Positions 1 through 6,573 of a DNA stretch of 11,268 nt are shown piece after piece (the stretch's first letter is position 1; each line of letters begins with the position of its first letter). The notes under the pieces are model-generated. The model did not search any database and was not told the DNA's origin. It saw only the letters and a list, made by a program, of their open reading frames with translations. Position numbers and translations under genes: made by a program. Source of the DNA: Planctomycetales bacterium (lineage in GTDB: Bacteria; Planctomycetota; Planctomycetia; Planctomycetales; Planctomycetaceae); the NCBI GenBank assembly GCA_020050375.1, contig JAGVKR010000816.1:1-11268 (forward strand). Reading direction: 5' to 3'.

Positions 1-33
1 ATCTGGCTTGAGGGCTCGCGACGGTTTGCTGGA

Positions 34-72
34 CGGCGGGCATTAAGCCCGCCGCTCGCTGTGGCGAGTTTT
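34..72. terminator. Paired GC hairpins, possible terminator region
   Basis: Two adjacent stem-loops can be read directly. The first is an 8-bp stem, 34-41 pairing with 47-54, with a 5-base loop. The second is a 5-bp stem, 55-59 pairing with 64-68, followed on the plus strand by TTTT at 69-72. They lie just beyond the 3' end of the metalloprotease gene, which is on the minus strand. On that strand no T-run follows the first stem, so it is not a classic intrinsic terminator for the gene. On the plus strand the second stem plus TTTT resembles a weak terminator for something entering from the left. GC palindromes like this can also be members of dispersed intergenic repeat families; no function is shown. 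Confidence 0.35.
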
Positions 73-75
73 GGA

Positions 76-1593
76 TCAGCGCATGGGGGCGGACCGAGTC
101 TGGACTTCGACTTTGCCGGCGTTGTCGGCGAGCTCGCTCCAATCGTCGTTGAGCCGCAGGTAGAGCGTTCCGGTTGTTGCCGCCGTGAATGTCGCCTCGC
201 GTCCGATCGGAAAGACATCAAGCATCGTCGTCTGCGGTGCGACTTCGGGAGGCGGGCTGGTGCGAACCGTGCCAACCAGCATTCCCAGCGGCCGGCCCGC
301 GTGATAGCGAAAGCTGATTCCCTGCGGCTCGCTTTCCCACGGGCGATCGAGCGCGCTCGTCGCGACCGGTTGATTGCCTTCCCGGCGCGAGGCCCCTTCC
401 GGTCGTTGCGGTGCATTGGCGATGACGACGCGGCCCGTCGCTGTCACCTGGTACTTTTTACCTTTATCGATCAGGACGCCGGTCGATTGCCAGCCGCGAT
501 CGGCGACAATCTCGACCTTCGCCGGCTGATCGCCATTCAGCAACTTTCCCGGGCGGAAATCGATCGCCGCGCGGGTCTGGTCGATGCCGTGGCACAACAC
601 GGCCGCAAACAGCAGCCATTCCTCGTCGAGATCGGCGCGATTCGTTCCGAAGAGTTTTTGCTGGTCGGTCGTCTTGTCGCCGGTGGTCACGACTCGGCCC
701 ATGGCCTGGAAGGATTCGTGATAGCGCGGGTGGCCGTCGAGAAACTGGCACAGCGCCCAGGACCAGGCATAAGCGGGGTTCGACAGAAAGTCGTTGGGGA
801 CCAGCCGCAAAATCGAGGTCAGCTCGCGCGGCCCCTTCTGACGGACTTCGTCCTCGACCAGTCGGATCCGCCCCAGATTTGCAAATTGCTCTCGATCGTG
901 TGGAAGCACGCGAAACCGGGGCCGGCCATCCGCCTCGAAACGGTGCGTCCCGAACAGTTCGGCCATCCCCTCCATGTACCAGACATCTTTCAAAAAGGGA
1001 TGGCGAACCGATGTCATGAAGCAATGCGTCCCCTCGTGCAGCAACAGATGCCGGCGGTAGTAGGGGGTGGGCTGATCGTTGAGCCAGAACCGCGTCCCCT
1101 TGTTGCGGCCGTGGGGAAACGGGGGGAGGTCTTCGGGGAGGAGCCCCGCTTCGCGGAAGAGCGCCTTGTCGGCCATCAGGTAACCGGTCATCACGAACTC
1201 GGTCCCTTCCCGGTCCGGCGGAAGCGGGCCGAAATACTCCGTCCACGCTTCGAAGGCGTGGTCCATCAACTCGGGGAGCGGGCGGGCCTGATCGGGCGCG
1301 ATGTCGGTGTAGAGTTGAAGCCGCTTCGACGTGTATTTCTGAATGCCGCTCTTCGCGAGCCGTTCGTCGTCGTGCTTCGGCGGAGGATCAGTCGCCCGAT
1401 AGACAGTCTGGCGGGCGGCTGCCCCCTTCGATGTCCTGGTAGAGACCTCGGAGACTGATCTGGATATCGATCCTTCGCGACGAACGTCGGCTGCCGGATT
1501 GCAGGAACCTGCCCCGACCCCCGAATCGTCGACGGCGCCGCACAGCGCCAACAGCGCGCACAAACCATACAGAATGTTTCCCGGAAGGATCAT
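76..1593 (-). CDS. Exported HExxH zinc metalloprotease with C-terminal PA-IL-like domain
   Basis: Predicted 505-residue protein. The ATG at 1593 is preferred over an in-frame TTG at 1629 because it puts a hydrophobic signal-peptide-like stretch (residues 5-20, rich in L, A and C) at the N-terminus. The motif HEGTH (residues 186-190) fits the zinc-binding HExxH pattern, and YMEGMAELFG follows about 20 residues later with candidate third-ligand glutamates E208 and E212. This is the gluzincin arrangement, as in the peptidase-MA-like group. Residues about 358-498 form a second domain with the pattern of PA-IL (LecA)-like beta-sandwiches: a WESEPQGISF stretch, a YHAGRPLG segment, and LYLRLNDDWSEL followed by DNAGK. 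Such domains are frequent in planctomycete secreted proteins. Likely role is extracytoplasmic proteolysis or carbohydrate-tethered hydrolysis; the substrate is unknown. It stands alone in the window, with no co-directional neighbour within 5 kb. Protease fold is fairly sure, lectin fold moderately, substrate not at all. Confidence 0.8.
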   Translation of the reverse strand: MILPGNILYGLCALLALCGAVDDSGVGAGSCNPAADVRREGSISRSVSEVSTRTSKGAAARQTVYRATDPPPKHDDERLAKSGIQKYTSKRLQLYTDIAPDQARPLPELMDHAFEAWTEYFGPLPPDREGTEFVMTGYLMADKALFREAGLLPEDLPPFPHGRNKGTRFWLNDQPTPYYRRHLLLHEGTHCFMTSVRHPFLKDVWYMEGMAELFGTHRFEADGRPRFRVLPHDREQFANLGRIRLVEDEVRQKGPRELTSILRLVPNDFLSNPAYAWSWALCQFLDGHPRYHESFQAMGRVVTTGDKTTDQQKLFGTNRADLDEEWLLFAAVLCHGIDQTRAAIDFRPGKLLNGDQPAKVEIVADRGWQSTGVLIDKGKKYQVTATGRVVIANAPQRPEGASRREGNQPVATSALDRPWESEPQGISFRYHAGRPLGMLVGTVRTSPPPEVAPQTTMLDVFPIGREATFTAATTGTLYLRLNDDWSELADNAGKVEVQTRSAPMR

Positions 1594-1659
1594 CTCGGCA
1601 TCATACACGACTGGCTTGCCACAATTCAAAAACCGATGCAGTTGTCGGATTTTGAATCG

Positions 1660-1680
1660 CTTCCATTCTGGAAATGGAAG
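1660..1680. repeat. Perfect 8-bp hairpin upstream of metalloprotease
   Basis: The arm CTTCCATT (1660-1667) is exactly complementary to AATGGAAG (1673-1680) across a 5-base loop. It lies 67 bases upstream of the metalloprotease ATG, so it would fall in the 5' untranslated leader or promoter region of that gene. It could be an operator or a leader hairpin. The sequence alone does not decide between these. Confidence 0.4.
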
Positions 1681-1904
1681 GAAGAATCGAGTCCCGTCGG
1701 ACAGATAAAAGATCTCCGTGATGACGCACGCTCATGTTTCATTCCCATCTCTTTTCACACAAAATGGTTACGGTGAAGAAACCGCATCCTACGCTGCATA
1801 AAAGTCAGGAATCGTGCATCATGGTGCCAACCTTTTCCTTTCGTGCTACTCACATCACGAATCTGCGCACGGCGCGAAGATTTCGATCAGCGACAGTGGA
1901 CTGA

Positions 1905-1998
1905 CCACGGAATACACCGAAGACACGGAAGAAATACAAGTAAAATGACGAGTACGATCTGTTCGCTCGTCCGCCCTCTTTTTCCGTGTCTTCCGTGG
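1905..1998. repeat. Inverted pair of 9-base CACGGAAGA-type tandem repeats
   Basis: Three near-identical 9-base units run from 1906 to 1932: CACGGAATA, CACCGAAGA, CACGGAAGA. The complementary strand of 1981-1998 carries two more units, CACGGAAGA and CACGGAAA, also preceded by a C. The two blocks face each other across about 48 bases, so the whole can fold into an imperfect hairpin. A degenerate relative (TTTCGTGGTTCTC) follows at 2050-2062. Repeats of this style are known to be scattered between genes in many planctomycetes and other large bacterial genomes, and are often mis-annotated as small proteins. I infer a dispersed intergenic repeat; whether it moves or is transcribed cannot be told here. 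Confidence 0.6.
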
Positions 1999-2176
1999 TT
2001 CTGAGTGGTGTCTCGGTTGCGGCTGAGCATTGCGAGGCCGCGCTGGGTCTTTCGTGGTTCTCCTCGTTCCGCTCGGCATAAGAAGTTTTCAACTATGAAA
2101 GACGCGAAACAGACGAAAAAAGGCTCCTGGCCACGTTGGAGCGCAGCGATCACCGGTACCACGGATCGGGGCGTTG

Positions 2177-2208
2177 TTCAAAAATGTGTGCAGTTGCACA
2201 TTTTTGAA
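2177..2208. repeat. Perfect 12-bp inverted repeat
   Basis: TTCAAAAATGTG (2177-2188) is exactly complementary to CACATTTTTGAA (2197-2208) with an 8-base loop. Part of the loop can pair in an alternative way, because TGCA occurs on both sides of a central GT (2189-2198). It is symmetrical for both strands, so it could end transcription from either side, act as a binding site, or be a repeat-family member. No gene ends close by on either strand, which makes a terminator role less likely. Confidence 0.5.
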
Positions 2209-2308
2209 ATCGCCACGATTGGGATTGGCAAGGCCGCCGCTGATCGGTGATGTCGCTCGTCAAAAACGGTCGCCAGAAACAGCACGTCCGACGGGCGATC
2301 GTTCACGA

Positions 2309-2337
2309 TTGAAGTGGTTCAACCCATTCAGTATACA
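2309..2337 (+). promoter_or_regulatory. Possible sigma-70 promoter for the isomerase gene
   Basis: TTGAAG (2309-2314) and TATACA (2332-2337) are separated by exactly 17 bases and lie in the AT-rich part of the intergenic region, about 220 bases before the isomerase ATG. Each hexamer matches 4 of 6 consensus bases. The -35 hexamer is part of a small dyad, TTGAA and TTCAA with a 4-base gap (2309-2322), which might be an operator. The leader would be long. This is a pattern match only. Confidence 0.3.
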
Positions 2338-2557
2338 TTAGTTCACATTTTATTTCAATGCCAGATGGATCGCCGTAGCAGTCACGGGGGCATCTGTGAA
2401 TCGCAGGTGGACTTAGGTCGATTGCCGACACTGCCAGCGTCGGCGAGCTTTCGACAGGTTCGGAAGGCCGGGAAATTGCTTTGGGCGTGACCGACCGTTA
2501 CGCTCAAGCGCACATCCAAACCTCAACTCGACATTCTGACACTCGGAGCCGCCACCG

Positions 2558-3370
2558 ATGGCCGACTTCATCTATTGCCTCAACTCGAGCACAATCCGGC
2601 CGACGCCGATTCTGAAGAAAATCGAAATCGCCGGCCAGGCGGGTTACCAGGCGATCGAGCTTTGGCACGACGACATCGACGCGCATCTGTCGCGAGGGGG
2701 AACACTCAAGGAGTTGCGGCGAGCCTTGGATGACCGCGGGCTCGCCGTTCCGACGACGATCTATCTCAAGGGATGGTTCGAGACGACCGGCCCCGAGCAC
2801 GTGCGCGAGCTCGACGAGTGCAAACGCCGGATGCAGCAGGCGGTCGAGCTGGGGGCCATTCACATCATCGCCGGCCCCCCCGGAGGAGTGGCTGACCACG
2901 ATCTGGGGGCCAGAAACTACCGCGAGCTGCTGGAGATCGGGCTGGCGATGGGAGTTCGGCCGGCGATGGAATTCCTCGGCTTCGTCGACGACATCAACAC
3001 GATCGAAGACGGGTTGGAGATCATCACCAAGGCGGGTCATCCGGCGGGGACCGTGGTGCTCGACCCGTTCCACATTTTTCGCGGCGGCGGCTCGCCCGAG
3101 TCGATCGCCAAGCTGAAGGCCGAGCAGATTGCCATCATGCACTTCAACGACACACCCGCGACTCCTCCGCGAATCGAGCAGCACGACAAAGACCGCGTTT
3201 ATCCCGGCGACGGCCATCTCGATCTCAAGCGGCAGCTCGATTTATTGCGAAAGGCGGGATACCGCCGCTGGCTGTCGCTGGAGCTCTTCCGTGAAGACCT
3301 GTGGGCCCGCGACCCGCTCGAAGTGGCGCGCACCGGTTTGGAGAAGATGCGCGCTGTTGCTGAAGGGTGA
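2558..3370 (+). CDS. Sugar phosphate isomerase/epimerase-like TIM-barrel protein
   Basis: 270-residue protein of the xylose isomerase-like TIM-barrel (AP endonuclease family 2) superfamily, of normal length for the family. Candidate divalent-metal ligands sit at the expected strand ends: E138 in AMEFLGF, D169 and H172 in VVLDPFH, H195 in IMHFND, and E242 in LSLELF. The DRVYPGDGHLDL stretch (212-223) is the loop seen before the last strands in these enzymes. The start is set by ATG 2558 with GGAG at 2545-2548, nine bases upstream. There is no signal peptide, so it should be cytoplasmic, acting as an isomerase or epimerase on a sugar, inositol or related keto compound. No neighbouring catabolic gene names the substrate. 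It appears to be a single-gene unit. Confidence 0.85.
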   Translation: MADFIYCLNSSTIRPTPILKKIEIAGQAGYQAIELWHDDIDAHLSRGGTLKELRRALDDRGLAVPTTIYLKGWFETTGPEHVRELDECKRRMQQAVELGAIHIIAGPPGGVADHDLGARNYRELLEIGLAMGVRPAMEFLGFVDDINTIEDGLEIITKAGHPAGTVVLDPFHIFRGGGSPESIAKLKAEQIAIMHFNDTPATPPRIEQHDKDRVYPGDGHLDLKRQLDLLRKAGYRRWLSLELFREDLWARDPLEVARTGLEKMRAVAEG

Positions 3371-3401
3371 CGACGCGTCCGTCGACAAAGGTTGCCGTGA
3401 C

Positions 3402-3618
3402 GGGTGCCGGGGTCAAAGCGGCGTCAAAAATTCCAGGCACGCAGCGGGATACTCCTTCGTGCGGGGAAACGCGCGGCCGGAATCATGGAACGAGCGTGGC
3501 CCCGTTGCCAATGACGGGGCCACGCTCGCGAACCCCGCAGGGCGACCGCCGTTTTGGATCGACTCCACGGAATGGATGTCAGACTGTGTCTGGATTTGCC
3601 GCTTTGACCCCGGCACCC
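3402..3618. repeat. 217-bp element with perfect 21-bp terminal inverted repeats
   Basis: The 21 bases at 3402-3422 (beginning GGGTGCCGGGGTC) are the exact reverse complement of 3598-3618 (ending GACCCCGGCACCC). Nested within are a 7-bp pair, TGCGGGG at 3460-3466 with CCCCGCA at 3533-3539, and a perfect 15-bp stem at 3491-3528. No clear target-site duplication flanks the arms. The shape fits a small non-autonomous mobile element (MITE-like) or a large structured RNA or terminator. No protein is encoded inside. Confidence 0.55.
3491..3528. terminator. Perfect 15-bp GC-rich stem-loop downstream of the isomerase
   Basis: CGAGCGTGGCCCCGT (3491-3505) pairs exactly with 3514-3528 across an 8-base loop. 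This is a very stable hairpin located 120 bases after the isomerase stop codon. No T-run follows on either strand, so it is not a canonical intrinsic terminator, though GC-rich genomes often use such hairpins to end or stabilise transcripts. It is also the centre of the 217-bp inverted-repeat element. Confidence 0.4.
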
Positions 3619-3679
3619 TCGATCCGGATGGGATCGGGCGCGGCCAGTGGGCCCGACCGAGAATTCCGGAAGAATTTGT

Positions 3680-3708
3680 TTGACACACATATATCGGATG
3701 GCTATATA
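3680..3708 (+). promoter_or_regulatory. Sigma-70-type promoter with AT-rich dyad, upstream of padR
   Basis: TTGACA (3680-3685) is a perfect -35 box, followed after exactly 17 bases by TATATA (3703-3708). The spacer and -10 box contain ATATAT twice (3689-3694 and 3704-3709) around a GC core, giving a partial dyad that overlaps the RNA polymerase contacts. PadR-family repressors commonly bind AT-rich dyads in their own promoters, so autoregulation is the natural inference. The strong GGAGG at 3732-3736 lies five bases before the padR ATG. Confidence 0.6.
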
Positions 3709-3741
3709 TAGATTCGCTACATACATGCACCGGAGGCACTG

Positions 3742-4091
3742 ATGGCGAAATTGAATCCCGAGTTGATGCGCGGCAGTCTCGATCTGGTCGTGTTGACCGT
3801 GCTGTCGGGCGGAAAGAAGTACGGGTACCTGCTGCAGCAGGAGCTGCGCGACGCCAGCCGGGGGATGGTCGACATGCCGGCCGGCACGCTCTACCCGCTG
3901 CTCCATCGGCTGGAGGCCGACAAGCTGATCGCAGCCGGTGGGACGAATCGACCGGCCGTCGCCGCAAATGGTACGAACTGACGGAAGCGGGCCGCAAACG
4001 GCTGTCGCAGCAGGCCCGCGAATGGCACGAGTATGCTGAATGTCTGCGCGAAATGTTGTCGCCCGTGATGACGGCGCCGAAGACGGCGTGA
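3742..4091 (+). CDS. PadR family transcriptional regulator, apparent frameshift
   Basis: The first frame (3742-3981) gives 79 residues with the PadR winged-helix core: GSLDLVVLTVLSGGKKYGY, then GTLYPLLHRLEADKLI. After residue 65 the frame goes wrong. The expected continuation (RWDESTGRRRKWYELTEAG and so on) is present one frame away from 3936 and ends at TGA 4089-4091. Adding one C at the CC of 3935-3936 restores a 116-residue protein of normal PadR length. Start is ATG 3742, with GGAGG five bases upstream. PadR proteins are dimeric repressors, and their loss of the C-terminal wing and dimer helix, as read here, should inactivate them. The gene directly precedes two HAAS-like membrane proteins, a typical pairing. 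The break is either real decay or a sequencing error in a C run. Confidence 0.8.
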
Positions 4092-4168
4092 GCGTGTACG
4101 TCGACATGGCTCGGCTGCGCCTCACCGCTAAACGACCTCACCACTCACTGTTTTTGCTGTTCACGATC

Positions 4169-4483
4169 ATGCCTGAGCACGACTTTGAACTGTATCTGTC
4201 GCTCTTGAGTCGCTTTCTGCGACTGAAGCCGGCGCAGCATGCCGAAATTGCCGACGAGCTGCGCGATCATCTGGAGCAACGTTTGGAAGAGCTTGCCTCG
4301 AAAGGCCTTTCGCACGACGAAGCCATCCGCCAGGCTCTGGACGAGTTCGGCGACGCCGCCGAACTGGCCAATCACTTCACCCGTGTCGCACACATCCGCC
4401 GGAGGAGATTGATCATGCGTTGCACTCTGGGAACGATCGGAACCGTCGCCGCCGCTCTGCTCATTGCCACGGCTTTCTGGCCT
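4169..4483 (+). repeat. Tandem gene-segment duplication, unit 1
   Basis: This segment encodes residues 1-105 of the first HAAS-like protein and matches 5395-5709 in the second. The two protein segments differ at only 7 of 105 positions by direct comparison (H4Q, A25S, V73A, I90V, V93L, A96S, I99V), while the DNA differs at many silent sites. Similarity drops sharply after the FWP at the end of the membrane segment. Confidence 0.7.
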
Positions 4484-5311
4484 GAAACGGCCCAATCGCC
4501 GCTTCCCTCGCGCGGCGTGGCCCACGAAGGCGTAGACAGTCCGCGAAACGAGAACGGCGCTGTTGCGGCTTCCAACACTCCCAGCGGACGGGCCGAAGTC
4601 GAAGCGAAGTTGAAGAAGCGACTCGATCATGTGTCTATGGATCAGGTGGAGCTTCATTCGGCGACTGAATTCTTCGGTGAACAAACAGGGCTCGATATTT
4701 TGATTGACAAGCCCGCTCTGGCTGACGAAGGCATCAAATTCGATTCGCCGGTGACGCTCAAGATCGAGAGAACTGCCGTCGAAGCAGGACTGGCTCTCAA
4801 ACTGATTCTCGAGCCCCTTCAACTCGGTTACACGATTCGCGACAACATTGTCGTCATCTCGACAGCTCAAAAGCTCGCCGATCTGCTGGAAATTCGCGTC
4901 TACAATGTGCGCGATCTGCTGGTCGGTGGTGCAGACGAGAAGCTCGTGAGCCAAGCGGCAGTGAAGTCCGGCCGGGCCGGCCTGGCTTCGATCCCTTCGC
5001 TCCTTCCGGTCGCCGCGGCGCAAATCGGACAAGGTTTCGGCGGCGGGGCGAACAAGGGCTCGGATGCCCAGACCGGGAGTTCGCAGGATGCAGCGTTCGT
5101 AGAGGTCGTCGTCGACAATGTCGAACCGGAAACTTGGAATGAAGTCGGTGGCTCAGGATCGGCTTCGGTCTATAACGGACTCCTGGTTGTCCGCCAGACC
5201 GATGCTGTCCATGCCAAGATCGTGGAACTGCTCGAATTGATGCGACAGTCTCTGCGCGAAGGGGTGCCGACTCGCAAGGCCGTCGTGGGACGTGAACGTC
5301 CCGCAAACTGA
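4169..5311 (+). CDS. HAAS-like/transmembrane protein with secretin-type STN-like domain (copy 1)
   Basis: 380 residues from ATG 4169, chosen because the second copy begins with the same MPE-DFELYLSLL sequence at 5395. Open reading upstream to 4040 overlaps padR in another frame and looks accidental. No clear ribosome binding site precedes 4169. Residues 1-75 are an alpha-helical HAAS-like domain (also resembling permease-prefix domains), a module usually encoded next to PadR regulators. Residues about 83-104 form one membrane segment after a basic RRRR patch. After a linker, residues about 152-250 resemble the short secretin/TonB N-terminal (STN) fold (TGLDILIDKPAL, LILEPLQLGYTIRDNIVVIS, then RVYNVRDLL), and 310-360 resemble a secretin N-type repeat (VDNVEPETWNEVGG, LLVVRQT). 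Topology suggests a cytoplasmic N-terminus and an extracytoplasmic C-terminus. Function is unknown; membrane signalling or assembly linked to PadR is inferred. Confidence 0.7.
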   Translation: MPEHDFELYLSLLSRFLRLKPAQHAEIADELRDHLEQRLEELASKGLSHDEAIRQALDEFGDAAELANHFTRVAHIRRRRLIMRCTLGTIGTVAAALLIATAFWPETAQSPLPSRGVAHEGVDSPRNENGAVAASNTPSGRAEVEAKLKKRLDHVSMDQVELHSATEFFGEQTGLDILIDKPALADEGIKFDSPVTLKIERTAVEAGLALKLILEPLQLGYTIRDNIVVISTAQKLADLLEIRVYNVRDLLVGGADEKLVSQAAVKSGRAGLASIPSLLPVAAAQIGQGFGGGANKGSDAQTGSSQDAAFVEVVVDNVEPETWNEVGGSGSASVYNGLLVVRQTDAVHAKIVELLELMRQSLREGVPTRKAVVGRERPAN

Positions 5312-5394
5312 AGCCCCGTCATCAGCACTTACTGGAATCCGGGCTGCGATCGTGTGCCGGGAACGTGCTTTACGTCTCAATTCATGAGGCGAAT

Positions 5395-5709
5395 ATGCCT
5401 GAGCAAGACTTTGAATTGTACCTGTCGCTGCTCAGTCGCTTCCTGCGACTGAAACCGGCGCAGCACTCCGAGATTGCCGACGAGCTGCGCGATCATCTGG
5501 AACAACGTCTGGAAGAGCTGGCTTCGAAAGGCCTTTCGCACGACGAAGCCATCCGCCAGGCACTCGACGAGTTCGGTGACGCCGCCGAATTGGCCAATCA
5601 CTTCACCCGCGCCGCCCACATCCGCCGACGGAGACTGATCATGCGCTGCACTTTGGGAACGGTCGGAACACTTGCCGCGTCTCTACTGGTCGCCACCGCC
5701 TTCTGGCCC
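5395..5709 (+). repeat. Tandem gene-segment duplication, unit 2
   Basis: Second copy of the N-terminal coding segment described at 4169-4483. Silent differences are scattered throughout, so the duplication is not recent unless gene conversion has been partial; protein conservation indicates strong selection on the HAAS-like and membrane part. Confidence 0.7.
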
Positions 5710-6549
5710 GCGACGCCGCACAATGGGATTGCCGTCAACGCGGTTGCTGAAAACACGGCCGCCGAGAGTCCGCCGGCGACCAAGGCGAAGGCTGAGCCGG
5801 CGGCCAATGTGCTGCCGTCAGAGCACGCTTTGCCCCCCGGCGAGAAATGGGGATTCCTGCGATCGGATCGCGAGTCGGAAAAAATCGTTGCCACGCTCAA
5901 CCTGCCGACGGAAGTCAATTTCGTCGATTTACCGCTGGAAGATGCCATCAACTACCTGCGGGATTACCATAAAATCAATATCATTATCGACCTCGCTGCC
6001 ATGCAGGATCTGGGTGTGGCGCGCGACCAGCCGATCTCGCTCCAGCACAGCGGCGTGTCGTTCCGCAGCACACTGAGACTGATGCTCGAGCCGCTTGGCC
6101 TAACATACATCGTGGAAGATGAAGTGCTGAAGATCACGTCGCCGCGGAAGGCGATGAGCGTGATTGCCGTCTACAACATTCGCGATATGGTCGGCCCGCA
6201 CGCGGCCATCCTCAGCGCGGGCGGAGAGCGCGAACGACCAGCAATCGGCCTGACGCCTGTGGAATCTGTTCCGGTTGCCAGGGAAGGGGCTGGTGCCGTA
6301 ATACCTGCGAACAATTTGCGCAAGCCGCCTGTTCATACGTACCAGACCACTTCCCTCGCCGAACTGGTGACCCAGACGATTGAACCCGTTACGTGGATCG
6401 GCGCCGGTGGGGACGGATCAGCGATTCAGTACGATGGGGTGCTGGTCATCCGCAATAGCCATGTGGTGCACGAACAAGTGCGGAGCTTTCTCAAGCTTCT
6501 GCGGCGGACACTCGACGAGCCTGAGGCGCGATCCTTCGGATTACAGTGA
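5395..6549 (+). CDS. HAAS-like/transmembrane protein with secretin-type STN-like domain (copy 2)
   Basis: 384 residues from ATG 5395, with GAGG at 5386-5389 five bases upstream; an in-frame start at 5365 is less likely. Domain order matches the gene before it: helical HAAS-like region (1-75), membrane segment (about 83-104), Ala/Pro-rich linker, STN-like fold at about 170-265 (VDLPLEDAINYLRDYHKINIIID, shown by LEDAINYLRD and IIID; LMLEPLGLTYIVEDEVLKI; AVYNIRDMV), and a terminal N-repeat-like part (LAELVTQTIEPVTW, GVLVIRNSH, then a helix to 372). It lies 83 bases after copy 1 with no terminator between, so the two are probably co-transcribed. The C-terminal half shares fold and motif spacing with copy 1 but low identity, suggesting different extracytoplasmic partners with one shared cytoplasmic signalling end. 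Exact function is unknown. Confidence 0.72.
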   Translation: MPEQDFELYLSLLSRFLRLKPAQHSEIADELRDHLEQRLEELASKGLSHDEAIRQALDEFGDAAELANHFTRAAHIRRRRLIMRCTLGTVGTLAASLLVATAFWPATPHNGIAVNAVAENTAAESPPATKAKAEPAANVLPSEHALPPGEKWGFLRSDRESEKIVATLNLPTEVNFVDLPLEDAINYLRDYHKINIIIDLAAMQDLGVARDQPISLQHSGVSFRSTLRLMLEPLGLTYIVEDEVLKITSPRKAMSVIAVYNIRDMVGPHAAILSAGGERERPAIGLTPVESVPVAREGAGAVIPANNLRKPPVHTYQTTSLAELVTQTIEPVTWIGAGGDGSAIQYDGVLVIRNSHVVHEQVRSFLKLLRRTLDEPEARSFGLQ

Positions 6550-6573
6550 GCCGAAGCGAATGTCCTATTCGGC

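Larger units (their letters stand above)
1594..2557. other. Long intergenic region without a credible gene
   Basis: About 960 bases between the divergent metalloprotease and isomerase genes. Small open frames exist on both strands, but their translations are low-complexity and repeat-derived (for example TTEDTEKE-type runs from the 9-base repeat), and none has a convincing ribosome binding site. What can be seen is a perfect 8-bp hairpin at 1660-1680, a repeat block at 1905-1998, a perfect 12-bp hairpin at 2177-2208, and an AT-rich stretch near 2324-2360 with a promoter-like arrangement at 2309-2337. No tRNA or rRNA was recognised. The density of repeats is typical of a repeat-accumulating spacer rather than a lost gene. 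Confidence 0.6.
3371..3741. other. Structured intergenic region before padR
   Basis: About 370 bases with no credible gene: the open frames crossing it on both strands have poorly structured translations and run out of frame into the real genes. It holds a 217-bp element with 21-bp inverted ends (3402-3618), a central 15-bp stem (3491-3528), a sigma-70-like promoter (3680-3708) and the padR ribosome binding site (GGAGG, 3732-3736). Confidence 0.6.

Noticed and set aside
61..1458. Long plus-strand open frame opposite the metalloprotease gene
   Set aside because: It is antisense to a gene with clear motifs and a signal peptide; its translation is Arg-rich without domain patterns, as expected from a G+C-rich shadow.
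1850..2162. Several 70-90-residue minus-strand open frames
   Set aside because: They translate the 9-base repeat block in different frames; no ribosome binding site or protein pattern.
3367..3711. Small plus-strand frames over the inverted-repeat element
   Set aside because: Composition is unstructured, the frames span a 217-bp palindrome, and they end over the padR promoter.
4040..4168. N-terminal extension of the first HAAS-like protein
   Set aside because: This segment overlaps the displaced padR coding sequence and has no counterpart in the second copy, which begins at the equivalent of 4169.
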